This document shows positions 11,089 through 19,628 of a stretch of 64,000 nucleotides of DNA, piece after piece; the first letter of the stretch is position 1; the number at the start of each line of letters is the position of its first letter. Source of the stretch: Burkholderia latens (GTDB lineage Bacteria; Pseudomonadota; Gammaproteobacteria; Burkholderiales; Burkholderiaceae); NCBI RefSeq assembly GCF_902499045.1, contig NZ_CABVPL010000041.1:1-64000 (forward strand). Reading direction: 5' to 3'. A program made the translations under genes and the position numbers. The notes under the pieces were generated by a model. The model worked only from the letters and a program-made list of their open reading frames with translations, ran no database searches and was not told where the DNA came from.

Positions 11089-12177
11089 TCAGAGATCGGG
11101 ATAGAGCCGGCCACGGTTGAAAATGCGCGCCGGATCGAACGCGCTCTTCAGCCCGCGGTGAATCTTCATCAGCGGCGCGGGCAGTGGCGTGAACACGCCC
11201 GCGCTGCGGTCGTACGCGTCGCCGGCGCGGAACAGCGTCGCGTGGCCGCCGGCCTGCTTCGCGCTCATGCGTACCGTCTGCGCGTCGGCGTCGGTGATCC
11301 ACCAGCGCTGCGCGCCGCCCCATTCCATCAGCTGCGTGCCGGGCAGATGCATCGGTTCGGTGATCGACGGCAGCGACAGGCGCCACAGCGCGTAGCCGGG
11401 CGGGATGCCGTTGAAGAACGGGTCCGTGTGCTCGCGCAGCCCGGCCCAGAAGCGCTCGGCCTCGACCGCGTCGACCACTTCACCGCCGAGCAGCGTCTTC
11501 GCCGATTTCACCGCCGCCTCCGCGCCCGACAGCCGCAGCACGAGCGTGCCGTTGCGCCAGCCGCTCGCGCTGACGGGCAGCGGATGGCCGCCCCATTCGT
11601 TGAGCTTGCGCACCGCGTCGGTCGCGGTCATCTCGAACTTCAGCGTGACTTCGGCGACCGGCACCGGCAGCACCTTGATCGACAGGTCGAGCATCAGCCC
11701 GAGCGTGCCGAGCGAGCCGGCCATCAGCCGCGACACGTCGTAGCCGGCGACGTTCTTCACGACCTGGCCGCCGAAGCGCAGCACTTCGCCGCGCCCGTTC
11801 ATCAGCGTGACGCCGAGCACGAAATCGCGCGGCGCACCGCAGGTCGCGCGGCGCGGCCCCGCGAGGCCGGCCGCGACGCAGCCGCCGACGGTGGCCGCGC
11901 GGCCGAAGTGCGGAGGCTCGAACGGCAGCATCTGGCCGCATTCGGCGAGAACGCTTTCCAGCTGCGCGAGCGGCGTGCCCGCGCGGACCGTGACGACGAG
12001 TTCGGCCGGATCGTACGACAGGACGCCCTGAAACGCGCGCGTGTCGAGTATTTCGCCGTCCAGCGCCTGGCCGTACCAGTCCTTCGTGCCGCCGCCGCGG
12101 ATCCGCAGCGGCCGCCCGTTGGCACTGGCGGCGCGGATGCGCTCGGCCCATCCGGCGACGATGTCGTCCTCTTCCAT
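11089..12177 (-). CDS. glcE: Glycolate oxidase FAD-binding subunit GlcE
   Basis: GlcE is the second, shorter FAD-binding subunit of membrane-associated glycolate oxidase (glycolate to glyoxylate). The 362-residue product has an FAD-binding PCMH-type domain with LRIRGGGTKDWYG near the N-terminus, FEPPHFGRAATVGGCVAAGL, and NVAGYDVSRLMAGSLGTLG, typical of the vanillyl-alcohol oxidase fold. The start MEEDDIVAGW at 12177 is preferred, since the upstream extension runs into a 145-bp spacer after glcD with an unrelated composition. It is almost contiguous with glcF. Confidence 0.93.
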   Translation of the reverse strand: MEEDDIVAGWAERIRAASANGRPLRIRGGGTKDWYGQALDGEILDTRAFQGVLSYDPAELVVTVRAGTPLAQLESVLAECGQMLPFEPPHFGRAATVGGCVAAGLAGPRRATCGAPRDFVLGVTLMNGRGEVLRFGGQVVKNVAGYDVSRLMAGSLGTLGLMLDLSIKVLPVPVAEVTLKFEMTATDAVRKLNEWGGHPLPVSASGWRNGTLVLRLSGAEAAVKSAKTLLGGEVVDAVEAERFWAGLREHTDPFFNGIPPGYALWRLSLPSITEPMHLPGTQLMEWGGAQRWWITDADAQTVRMSAKQAGGHATLFRAGDAYDRSAGVFTPLPAPLMKIHRGLKSAFDPARIFNRGRLYPDL

Positions 12178-12322
12178 GTTCCGTTGCTGCCTCGTTGTTG
12201 TCCGGTCGATTGTACCGGGGTGGCGCGATTGCACATCGCGACTATCCCTAAGCCCCGTATCAGCATGGCATGCGCGCGCCGCCACGCGCACGCAGCGCGC
12301 ATCGGCGCGGGCCGCGCACCGC

Positions 12323-13816
12323 TCAGAAGCGCGGCAGCCCGGGGTGCGGCAGCAGCCCGCCGCGCACGTGCTGGCGGCCGTATTCGGCGCAGCGCGCGCG
12401 GGTCGGGATTCCCTTGTCGGGGTTGAGCAGCCCGGCCGGATCGAAGGCGCGCTTGACCGCGAAGAACGCGTCGCGCTCCTGCGGCGAGAACTGCACGCAC
12501 ATCGAATTCAGTTTTTCGATGCCGACGCCGTGCTCGCCCGTCACGCTGCCGCCGAATTCCACGCAGCATTCGAGGATTTCCGCGCCGAACTGTTCGGCGC
12601 GGTGCAGCTCGTCCGGATCGTTCGCGTTGTAGAGGATCAGCGGATGCATGTTGCCGTCGCCGGCATGGAACACGTTGATGCAGCGCAGCCCGTAGCGCGT
12701 CTCGAGCTGCTCGATGCGCGCGAGCAGCGGGCCGATCGCGCGGCGCGGCACGGTGCCGTCCATGCAGTAATAGTCGGCGGAAATGCGTCCGGCGGCCGGG
12801 AACGCGTTCTTGCGGCCGGACCAGAAGCGCAGCCGCTCGCTTTCGTTGCGCGACACCTGGATGCGCGTCGCGCCATGCTCGCGCAGCACGGCCGTCATCC
12901 GCACGATTTCTTCGGCCACTTCTTCCGGCGTGCCGTCCGATTCGCACAGCAGGATCGCCTTCGCGTCGACGTCGTAGCCCGCGTGCGTGAACGCCTCGAC
13001 GGCCTGCGTGGCCGGCTTGTCCATCATCTCGAGCCCGGCCGGGATGATGCCCGACGCGATGATCGCCGCGACCGCCTCGCCGCCTTTCACGACGTCGTCG
13101 AAGCTCGCCATCACGAGCTGCGCGGTCTGCGGTTTCGGGATCAGCTTCACCGTGACCTCGGTGACGATCGCGAACATCCCTTCGCTGCCGATCATCACCG
13201 CGAGCAGCTCGAGGCCCGGCGTGTCGAGGCCGAGCGAGCCGAATTCGACGATCTCGCCGTCGATCGTGACCGCGCGCACGCGCATCACGTTGTGCACGGT
13301 CAGCCCGTACTTCAGGCAGTGGACGCCGCCGGAATTTTCCGCGACGTTGCCGCCGATCGTGCACGCGATCTGCGACGAGGGATCCGGCGCGTAATAGAGC
13401 CCGTAAGGTGCGGCCGCTTCCGAAATCGCGAGGTTGCGCACGCCGGGCTGCACGGTCGCCGTGCGCGCGTACGGGTCGACCTCGACGATGCGCGTGAAGC
13501 GCGCGAGCGACAGCACGACGCCGCTCGCGATCGGCAGCGCGCCGCCGGACAGGCTCGTGCCCGCGCCGCGCGGCACGATCGGCACCTCCATGCGGCGGCA
13601 GATCTGGACGATCCGCTGCACCTGCGATTCGGTTTCGGGCAGCGCGACCGCGAGCGGCAGGCGCCGGTACGCGGACAGGCCGTCGCATTCGTATGGCGCG
13701 GTGTCTTCGTCGCGGTACAGCAGGCAATGCGTCGGCAGCACGGCCATCAGCGCCTGCACGACCTCGCGCTGGCGCTGCGCGCGCGTCGCGCTCGACAGTT
13801 CGACGGAAGCGTTCAT
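12323..13816 (-). CDS. glcD: Glycolate oxidase FAD-linked subunit GlcD
   Basis: GlcD is the catalytic FAD subunit that oxidises glycolate or D-lactate. The 497-residue product shows the FAD-binding core VPRGAGTSLSGGALP, VAENSGGVHCLKYG, and the C-terminal FAD-oxidase domain with NVFHAGDGNMHPLI and TGEHGVGIEKL near the end. The start MNASVELSSA at 13816 sits 38 bases after the upstream flavoprotein stop, with an AGGAGACC-type ribosome site. It is followed by glcE and glcF, giving the D-E-F order of glycolate oxidase operons. Confidence 0.95.
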   Translation of the reverse strand: MNASVELSSATRAQRQREVVQALMAVLPTHCLLYRDEDTAPYECDGLSAYRRLPLAVALPETESQVQRIVQICRRMEVPIVPRGAGTSLSGGALPIASGVVLSLARFTRIVEVDPYARTATVQPGVRNLAISEAAAPYGLYYAPDPSSQIACTIGGNVAENSGGVHCLKYGLTVHNVMRVRAVTIDGEIVEFGSLGLDTPGLELLAVMIGSEGMFAIVTEVTVKLIPKPQTAQLVMASFDDVVKGGEAVAAIIASGIIPAGLEMMDKPATQAVEAFTHAGYDVDAKAILLCESDGTPEEVAEEIVRMTAVLREHGATRIQVSRNESERLRFWSGRKNAFPAAGRISADYYCMDGTVPRRAIGPLLARIEQLETRYGLRCINVFHAGDGNMHPLILYNANDPDELHRAEQFGAEILECCVEFGGSVTGEHGVGIEKLNSMCVQFSPQERDAFFAVKRAFDPAGLLNPDKGIPTRARCAEYGRQHVRGGLLPHPGLPRF

Positions 13817-13854
13817 TCGGTCTCCTGCGTGCGGCGCGTCGTCGCGCCGCCGGG

Positions 13855-15264
13855 TCAGCACGTGAAGATCTTGCCGGGATTCATCAGGTTGCGCGGATCG
13901 AGCGCGAGCTTGATCGCGCGCATCGTGTCGATCGCGTTGTCGCCGTGCTCCTTCGGCAGGAAGCGCATCTTGTGCAGCCCGACGCCGTGTTCGCCGGTGC
14001 AGGTGCCGCCGAGGCGCAGCGCGCGCTCGACGATCCGGTCGTTGATGCGTTCGGCTTCGTCGATTTCCTCCGGCTTGTCGGGGTCGATCAGGATCGCGAC
14101 GTGGAAGTTGCCGTCGCCGACGTGGCCGACGATCGGGCAGGGCAGCGACGACGCGCGCAGGTCGGCTTCGGTTTCCTCGACGCACGCGGCGAGCTGCGAG
14201 ATCGGCACGCACACGTCGGTCGTCACCGCGCGGCAGCCCGGTTTGAGCTGCAGCATCGCGAAATAGGCGTTGTGGCGCGCGGCCCAGAGCCGCGTGCGAT
14301 CCTCCGGGCGGGTCGCCCATTCGAAGCCCTGGCCGTTGTTCTGGCCCGCGAGCGCCTGCACGAGTTCGGCCTGCTCCTTTACGCCGGCTTCCGTGCCGTG
14401 GAATTCGAAGAACAGCGTCGGCGCTTCGGCGAGCGTCAGGTTCGAGTGGCGGTTGATCGAACGCACGGCGAGCGAGTCGACGAATTCGACGCGGGCGATC
14501 GGCACGCCGATCTGGATCGTCTCGATCACGGTGCGCACCGCGTCGCCCATCGACGGGAACGTGCAGATCGCGGCCGACACGGCTTCGGGCAGCGGATGCA
14601 GGCGCAGCGTGATCTCGGTGATCACGCCGAGCGTGCCTTCGGAGCCGACGAACAGCCGCGTGAGATCGTAGCCGGCCGACGACTTGCGTGCGCGCGAACC
14701 GGTCTTCACGACGCGGCCGTCGGCCAGCACCGCGGTCAGGCCGAGCACGTTCTCGCGCATCGTGCCGTAGCGCACCGCGTTGGTGCCGGATGCGCGGGTC
14801 GCCGTCATCCCGCCGATGCTCGCATCGGCGCCCGGATCGATCGGAAAGAACAGGCCGGTGTCGCGCAGCGCTTCGTTGAGCGCCTTGCGCGTGATGCCCG
14901 GCTCGACGGTGACGGTCAGGTCTTCCGCGTTGATCGACAGCACGCGGTTCATTTCGGACAGGTCGAGCGATATGCCGCCGCGCACCGCGAGCAGGTGCCC
15001 CTCGAGCGACGAACCGGCGCCGTACGGGATCAGCGGCACGCCGTAGAGCGCGCACAGCGACACGACCTCGCGAACTTCTTCGGCGCTGTGCGGGAACACG
15101 ACGGCGTCGGGCAGTTGCGGATCGAACGGCGACTCGTCGCGGCCGTGATGGGCGCGCACGGCGTCGGCGGTGGACACGCGCTCGCCGAAGGCGGCGCGCA
15201 GCGCATCGAGCATTGCGGGGGGGAGGGGGCGGCGCGTGGCGGCCGGCGTGTCGGGGTGATTCAC
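13855..15264 (-). CDS. D-lactate dehydrogenase-like FAD-linked oxidase
   Basis: This is a second member of the same FAD-linked oxidase family, most like cytochrome-type D-lactate dehydrogenases. The 469-residue product has PYGAGSSLEGHLLA, ASIGGMTATRASGTNAVRYG, HVGDGNFHVAI and GTCTGEHGVGLHKM. The GTG start at 15264 follows GGAGACATTC and gives a normal family length; longer frames upstream are GC artefacts. It heads the glcDEF cluster, so it may oxidise D-lactate or another 2-hydroxy acid alongside glycolate oxidase, or arise from an old duplication of glcD. The substrate is not resolvable from sequence. Confidence 0.88.
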   Translation of the reverse strand: MNHPDTPAATRRPLPPAMLDALRAAFGERVSTADAVRAHHGRDESPFDPQLPDAVVFPHSAEEVREVVSLCALYGVPLIPYGAGSSLEGHLLAVRGGISLDLSEMNRVLSINAEDLTVTVEPGITRKALNEALRDTGLFFPIDPGADASIGGMTATRASGTNAVRYGTMRENVLGLTAVLADGRVVKTGSRARKSSAGYDLTRLFVGSEGTLGVITEITLRLHPLPEAVSAAICTFPSMGDAVRTVIETIQIGVPIARVEFVDSLAVRSINRHSNLTLAEAPTLFFEFHGTEAGVKEQAELVQALAGQNNGQGFEWATRPEDRTRLWAARHNAYFAMLQLKPGCRAVTTDVCVPISQLAACVEETEADLRASSLPCPIVGHVGDGNFHVAILIDPDKPEEIDEAERINDRIVERALRLGGTCTGEHGVGLHKMRFLPKEHGDNAIDTMRAIKLALDPRNLMNPGKIFTC

Positions 15265-15302
15265 GAATGTCTCCTGACGGCTGCTTGTCGAACTTTCGGC
15301 CC

Positions 15303-15351
15303 ATTCTACGCTGCAACGCCTGCTGCGGCGCCCGCCGCGGGCTGCGATAAT
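15303..15351. promoter_or_regulatory. Divergent -10 boxes between the flavoprotein cluster and the cobalamin gene
   Basis: On the minus strand TAGAAT (15303-15308) lies 39 bases before the GTG of the lactate dehydrogenase-like gene. On the plus strand GATAAT (15346-15351) lies 55 bases before the adenosyltransferase ATG. Both are plausible -10 boxes without clear -35 partners. Confidence 0.4.
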
Positions 15352-15405
15352 CGCGTTCCAACGCAACCGGGCCGCGTCGCGGCCGCGCACGAGAGGGACA
15401 TCCGC

Positions 15406-15957
15406 ATGGGCAACCGCTTGAGCAAGATCGCCACGCGCACCGGCGACGACGGCACCACCGGCCTCGGCGACGGCCGGCGGATCGGCAAGGACGACGCACG
15501 GATCGCCGCGATCGGCGACGTCGACGAGCTGAACTCGACCCTCGGCGTGCTGCTCGCCGAGCCGTTGCCGGACGACGTTCGCGCCGCGCTCGTCACGATC
15601 CAGCACGACCTGTTCGATCTCGGCGGCGAGCTGTGCATCCCCGGCCACATGGTGCTCGACGACACGCATCTCGCGCGCCTCGACCGGTGGCTCGCCGACT
15701 ACAACGCGACCTTGCCGCCGCTGAAGGAATTCATCCTGCCGGCCGGCTCGCGCGCGGCGTCGCTCGCGCACGTGTGCCGGACGGTGTGCCGCCGCGCGGA
15801 GCGCTCGATCGTCGCGCTCGGCCGCACCGACACGCTCAATGATGCGCCGCGGCGTTACGTGAACCGGCTGTCGGACCTGCTGTTCGTGCTGGCGCGCGTG
15901 CTGAACCGCGCGGCTGGCGGCTCGGACGTGCTGTGGGAGCGCGGGCGCGTGCGCTGA
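15406..15957 (+). CDS. PduO-type cob(I)yrinic acid a,c-diamide adenosyltransferase
   Basis: This enzyme transfers the adenosyl group of ATP to cob(I)alamin, producing coenzyme B12. The 183-residue product has the N-terminal ATP-binding segment KIATRTGDDGTTGLGDGRR, the helical CRRAERSIVALGR segment and NRLSDLLFVLARVLNR near the C-terminus, all typical of the PduO trimer family. Length is normal. The start is supported by GAGAGGGA at 15391-15398. It stands alone, divergent from the flavoprotein cluster and about 100 bp before hmp. Confidence 0.95.
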   Translation: MGNRLSKIATRTGDDGTTGLGDGRRIGKDDARIAAIGDVDELNSTLGVLLAEPLPDDVRAALVTIQHDLFDLGGELCIPGHMVLDDTHLARLDRWLADYNATLPPLKEFILPAGSRAASLAHVCRTVCRRAERSIVALGRTDTLNDAPRRYVNRLSDLLFVLARVLNRAAGGSDVLWERGRVR

Positions 15958-16019
15958 AGCTCAAGCCGGTGCCGCGTTTTCCGCGCTGCGACAATTTGCC
16001 CGAGGGGGTGCCGGCTTTA

Positions 16020-16042
16020 AAGATGTATCGTGCGTGCATGTT
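16020..16042 (+). promoter_or_regulatory. Candidate NsrR operator upstream of hmp
   Basis: A 23-bp imperfect inverted repeat has left arm AAGATGTAT and right arm TGCATGTT, matching the NsrR consensus (AAGATGYATTT and its mirror) at about 18 of 23 positions by my count, with mismatches mainly in the centre. It ends 15 bases before the hmp start, where a repressor would block transcription. NsrR is the usual NO-sensing repressor of hmp. Confidence 0.6.
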
Positions 16043-16057
16043 TAACGGAGAACGAAC

Positions 16058-17266
16058 ATGACCGACATCACCGCTGACCAGATGGCCCGTGTGAAGGCCA
16101 CCGCCCCCGTCCTCGCCGAGCACGGCGCGACGATCACGAAGCATTTCTATCAGCGGATGTTCGCGCGTCATCCGGAACTGAAGAACCTGTTCAACCAGAC
16201 GCACCAGAAGACCGGCAGCCAGCCGGAAACGCTCGCGAAGGCCGTGTATGCGTATGCGGCGAACATCGACAACCTTGGCGCGCTGGGCGGCGCGGTGTCG
16301 CGGATCTCGCACAAGCACGCGAGCCTCAACATCCGGCCGGAGCATTACCCGATCGTCGGCGAGAACCTGCTCGCGTCGGTCGTTGAGGTGCTCGGCGATG
16401 CGGTCGATGCGGAAACGCTCGAAGCGTGGCGCGTTGCGTACGGCCAGCTTGCGCAGATCCTGATCGGCGCCGAGGCCGACCTTTACGCGGGCGCCGCGTG
16501 GAGCGGCTTCCGTCCATTCAAGGTCGCGCGCAAGGTGCGCGAAAGCGACGAGATCACGTCGTTCTACCTGACGCCTGCCGACGGCGGCGGCGCGCCGACG
16601 TTCGAGCCGGGCCAGTACATCTCGGTGAAGCGCTTCGTCGGCGATCTCGGCGTCGATCAGCCGCGCCAGTACAGCCTGTCCGATGCGCCGCACGGCAAGT
16701 GGCTGCGCATTTCGGTTAAGCGCGAATCCGGGCAGGCCGAAGCGATCCCGGCCGGCAAGGTGTCGACGCTGCTGCACGACGGCGTGGAAGAGGGCGCGAT
16801 CGTCGAGGTGACGGCTCCGATGGGCGACTTCTCGCTGAAGCGCGATGCCGATACACCGGTCGTGCTGATTTCCGGCGGTGTCGGCATCACGCCGATGATG
16901 TCGATGGCGTCGACACTGATCGCCGAAGGCAGCAAGCGCGAAGTCCGCTTCATCCACGCATGCCGTTCCGGCGCCGTGCACGCGTTCCGCGACTGGCTGA
17001 ACGACGCGGCGCGCGAGCACGCGAACGTGAAGCGTACGGTGCTGTATGAGCTGGTGGGCCCTACCGACCGTGCCGGTGTCGATCACGATCTCGAAGGGCG
17101 CCTGACGCCGGAACGCGTGAAGCAATACGCGCTGGTGCCGGATGCCGACTACTACATCTGCGGGCCGATCGCGTTCATGAAGGCGCAGCGCGATGCGCTC
17201 GTCGCCCTTGGCGTCGCGCCGGAGCGCGTGAACACCGAGATCTTCGGTTCGGGCGCGCTCGAGTGA
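16058..17266 (+). CDS. hmp: Flavohaemoprotein / nitric oxide dioxygenase
   Basis: Hmp converts NO and O2 to nitrate using NAD(P)H and protects against nitrosative stress. The 402-residue product has an N-terminal globin domain (about 1-138) with B10 Tyr31 in KHFYQRMF and proximal His85 in SRISHKHASL. An FAD-binding domain follows with PRQYSLS, then an NAD-binding domain with ISGGVGITPMMSM and CGPIAFMK. The C-terminus ends FGSGALE-like. Ribosome site ACGGAGAA precedes the ATG. A candidate NsrR box precedes it and a strong terminator follows, so it is a single-gene unit. Confidence 0.97.
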   Translation: MTDITADQMARVKATAPVLAEHGATITKHFYQRMFARHPELKNLFNQTHQKTGSQPETLAKAVYAYAANIDNLGALGGAVSRISHKHASLNIRPEHYPIVGENLLASVVEVLGDAVDAETLEAWRVAYGQLAQILIGAEADLYAGAAWSGFRPFKVARKVRESDEITSFYLTPADGGGAPTFEPGQYISVKRFVGDLGVDQPRQYSLSDAPHGKWLRISVKRESGQAEAIPAGKVSTLLHDGVEEGAIVEVTAPMGDFSLKRDADTPVVLISGGVGITPMMSMASTLIAEGSKREVRFIHACRSGAVHAFRDWLNDAAREHANVKRTVLYELVGPTDRAGVDHDLEGRLTPERVKQYALVPDADYYICGPIAFMKAQRDALVALGVAPERVNTEIFGSGALE

Positions 17267-17312
17267 GCGTGTGACGGCCGGTTTCGGCCAACGCAATGAG
17301 GCAATGAAAATG

Positions 17313-17340
17313 AAAAGCCCGGCGCGAGCCGGGCTTTTTT
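17313..17340 (+). terminator. Intrinsic terminator after hmp
   Basis: Stem AAAAGCCCGGC / GCCGGGCTTTT (17313-17323 and 17328-17338), then T. The A-tract on the left lets it also serve the minus-strand toxin-region transcript. Confidence 0.88.
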
Positions 17341-17370
17341 GTACTCGCAGCGAGCGCCGTACGGACGACT

Positions 17371-17759
17371 TCAGGCGCGCAGCATCAGCGTTGCATGATA
17401 GCGCCACACTTTCGGATCGGCGCTGACGAGCGGCATGCCTTCATGCAGCGCCTGGGCGACCATTACGCGGTCGAACGGATCGGCATGATCGGCGAAATCC
17501 GGCAGCGCGCGACTGCCTCGACGTGATCGCTGCTGATCGGCAACTCGTCGAACCCGGCGAGCCGGAACGCCGAGCGGGCATCCCGCGGATGAACGGGGAG
17601 ATTGCCATTGCGATAGTTGATTGTGATTTCCCAGATGGACGCGGCACTGACGTACAGCGTGTTCTGCGGATCCTCGATTAATGCGACTGCAGTCGGCGAA
17701 AGCTGCGATGCGCCTTCGGCCGCCCAGAGCGCGATATGCGTATCGGGCAACAGCTTCAC
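17371..17759 (-). pseudogene. PIN-domain toxin (VapC-like), frameshifted
   Basis: The ATG at 17759 overlaps the antitoxin stop by four bases (ATGA). The frame reads MKLLPDTHIALWAAEG, with the first PIN-domain Asp, then SAASIWEITIN with the catalytic Glu, up to SSDHVEAVAR. There the frame breaks near 17505-17510; the conserved tail LPDFADHADPFDRVMVAQAL, LVSADPKVW and a stop at 17371 continue in another frame. One base missing from a GC-rich GCGCGC run explains this; inserting one would restore about 129 residues, a normal VapC size. The toxin is therefore probably inactive, unless this is a sequencing error or a slippage site. Confidence 0.8.
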
Positions 17760-18025
17760 GGCGCGAGTCCCTGATCCAAGCTGGCATCGAAGCCGGCAGC
17801 GATCGATTCGTCGCCCGCGTGGAATGCCTCGACGCTTGCCGGGATGTTCAATCCGGCAAGCACCTGACGCGCTGCGCCGATCCGCTTCGGCGCGGCGTAA
17901 GGCCCGATCCTGGCGACCGGATGGCCATTGCGTGCGATCACGACTTCGGATTCGCGCCCCGATTCAAGCGCTTCGACGAGGCTTGAAAGCCGCGACTTGG
18001 TATCGTGCATGTTGACGGTCGGCAT
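17756..18025 (-). CDS. Phd/YefM-family antitoxin
   Basis: This 89-residue protein begins MPTVNMHDTKSRLSSLVEAL and continues EVVIARNGHPVARIGPY, the typical DNA-binding N-terminal domain of type II Phd/YefM antitoxins. The acidic C-terminal part (EAFHAGDESIAAGFD) would wrap the toxin. It lies immediately upstream of, and overlaps by 4 bp, a PIN-domain toxin gene that is frameshifted. It would normally autoregulate the pair. The antitoxin frame itself is intact, as expected if only the toxin was lost. Confidence 0.88.
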   Translation of the reverse strand: MPTVNMHDTKSRLSSLVEALESGRESEVVIARNGHPVARIGPYAAPKRIGAARQVLAGLNIPASVEAFHAGDESIAAGFDASLDQGLAP

Positions 18026-18153
18026 GGTCGCTTCTCTAGTTAGCTAGGCGCTGTTAGCGGGTCCAGCAGAGGGACACGCCAACCGCAGGCTGGCCGCATG
18101 GCCAACGCGCCGCCGGGCTGCGTCATACGGTCGGCCTAGCCTGCGGGCGCCCT

Positions 18154-19227
18154 TCAGTTACCGCTGCCGCGCGCGACGCGGCGCGCCTTCACGGCTTCCG
18201 CGAGGCCTTCGAGCACCTTCACGCTGTCGTCCCACGCGATGCATGCGTCGGTAATGCTCTGGCCGTAGGTCAGCGCGCAGCCTTCCTTCAGATCCTGGCG
18301 CCCCTCGACGAGGTGCGACTCGATCATCACGCCGACGATGCGCTCGTCGCCGGCCGCGATCTGACGGCCGATGTCCGCGCACACCGGGATCTGGTTCTCG
18401 TGCTTCTTCGAGCTGTTCGCGTGGCTCGCGTCGATCATCAGGCGCGCGGCGAGGCCGGCCTTGCCGATGTCCGCGCACGCGGCGTTCACGCTGTCCGCGT
18501 CGTAGTTCGGCGTCTTGCCGCCGCGCAGGATCACGTGGCAGTCCTCGTTGCCGGCCGTCGACACGATCGCGGAGTGGCCGCCCTTCGTCACCGACAGGAA
18601 ATGGTGCGGCTGCGACGCGGCCTTGATCGCGTCGACCGCGATCTTCACGTTGCCGTCGGTGCCGTTCTTGAAGCCGACCGGGCACGACAGCCCCGACGCC
18701 AGTTCCCGATGCACCTGCGACTCGGTCGTGCGCGCGCCGATCGCGCCCCACGAGATCAGGTCGGCGATGTACTGCGGGCTGATCATGTCGAGGTATTCGG
18801 TCGCGGCCGGCAGACCCATTTCGTTGATCTGCAGCAGCAGCTCGCGCGCGGTGCGCAGCCCTTCGTTGATCTTGAAGCTGTTGTCCAGATGCGGATCGTT
18901 GATGAGCCCCTTCCAGCCGACCGTCGTGCGCGGCTTCTCGAAGTACACGCGCATCACGACTTCCAGTTCGCCCTTGAAGCGCTCGCGCTCCTTCACGAGC
19001 CGGCCCGCGTATTCGATCGCCGCCTTCGTATCGTGGATCGAGCACGGTCCGATCACGACGATCAGCCGGTCGTCCATTCCGTGCAGGATGCGGTGCATCG
19101 ACTGGCGCGAGTGATAGATCAGCTCGGACGCGGCTTCGGAGCACGCGAATTCGCGGATCAGGTGGGCAGGCGGCGTCAGTTCCTTGAGTTCGCGAATGCG
19201 GACGTCGTCGGTGTTGTGCGGGGGCAT
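18154..19227 (-). CDS. aroG: 3-deoxy-7-phosphoheptulonate (DAHP) synthase, class I
   Basis: This enzyme condenses phosphoenolpyruvate and erythrose 4-phosphate, the committed step of aromatic amino acid synthesis. The 357-residue product has the class I AroG/F/H layout: N-terminal regulatory segment, VVIGPCSIHD, MRVYFEKPRTTVGWKG, VGFKNGTDGNVKIAVDA, VILRGG and MIDASHANSSKKHENQ, which bind phosphoenolpyruvate and metal. The start MPPHNTDDVR follows TTAGGAGAAAAAGC, a good ribosome site. Similarity of the motifs to the Phe-sensitive AroG is my best call, but the feedback specificity cannot be read with certainty. Confidence 0.95.
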   Translation of the reverse strand: MPPHNTDDVRIRELKELTPPAHLIREFACSEAASELIYHSRQSMHRILHGMDDRLIVVIGPCSIHDTKAAIEYAGRLVKERERFKGELEVVMRVYFEKPRTTVGWKGLINDPHLDNSFKINEGLRTARELLLQINEMGLPAATEYLDMISPQYIADLISWGAIGARTTESQVHRELASGLSCPVGFKNGTDGNVKIAVDAIKAASQPHHFLSVTKGGHSAIVSTAGNEDCHVILRGGKTPNYDADSVNAACADIGKAGLAARLMIDASHANSSKKHENQIPVCADIGRQIAAGDERIVGVMIESHLVEGRQDLKEGCALTYGQSITDACIAWDDSVKVLEGLAEAVKARRVARGSGN

Positions 19228-19358
19228 GCTTTTTCTCCTAATTTTCCGGGGCGCCGTTCGGTCAGTGCGCGTGCGGCAAATTCATCAATTCAGGCAATTC
19301 AGTGGTGTCGGTCGTGGCTGCGGGACGGCTTGCGGCGGCGGCCGGTTGGCGAAGGGCG

Positions 19359-19393
19359 AAAAAAAACCGCCGGGTTCGCCGGCGGTTTTTTTT
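19359..19393. terminator. Symmetric intrinsic terminator
   Basis: Eight A, stem CCGCCGG, loop GTTCG, stem CCGGCGG, eight T (19359-19393). It works on either strand; on the minus strand it lies downstream of tldD and upstream of aroG. Confidence 0.85.
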
Positions 19394-19575
19394 CGGGAAT
19401 TTCGGTTGCGCTTCACGCGCCATCAACCCTCTCGATCCGCCAGCGGTCTGAGATACCAAAAAAAGTAAAAATAAAACTTGGCGGACATGACGGAGATTCG
19501 GTTCGTCGAAAAAGTCGATTCGGAATTTATACCCGGTCCGCGCGCGGCTGGCAACCGGGGATGCTCGAAAATGCG

Positions 19576-19613
19576 GACAATCCGCGCGTTTTCATCAAAA
19601 AGCGCGGATTGTC
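19576..19613. repeat. 12-bp inverted repeat just after tldD
   Basis: GACAATCCGCGC (19576-19587) and its exact complement (19602-19613) flank a 14-base A/T-rich loop. It starts 16 bases past the tldD stop. It may be a processing or weak termination hairpin for the tldD message; there is no strong U-tract. Confidence 0.6.
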
Positions 19614-19628
19614 TGCGCCGCGATGCGG

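Larger units (their letters stand above)
19228..19628. other. Intergenic region between tldD and aroG
   Basis: This 401-bp stretch holds no convincing gene. From the tldD side it contains a 12-bp inverted repeat (19576-19613), an AT-rich island around 19455-19490 that could hold the aroG promoter on the minus strand, and a strong symmetric terminator (19359-19393). The terminator leaves a further 130 bases to aroG, so aroG transcription either starts after it or reads through it. Confidence 0.6.

Noticed and set aside
12323-15499. A very long minus-strand open frame that appears to fuse glcD to the upstream flavoprotein region.
   Set aside because: GC-rich DNA keeps frames open across gene borders. 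The real glcD starts at 13816 with a ribosome site, and the upstream part encodes a different protein in another frame.
19262-19459. A short minus-strand frame before aroG with a run of three Phe codons, resembling a Phe attenuator leader peptide.
   Set aside because: The Phe codons are the T-tract of the terminator itself, so they lie after, not before, the hairpin. No alternative antiterminator stem was seen.
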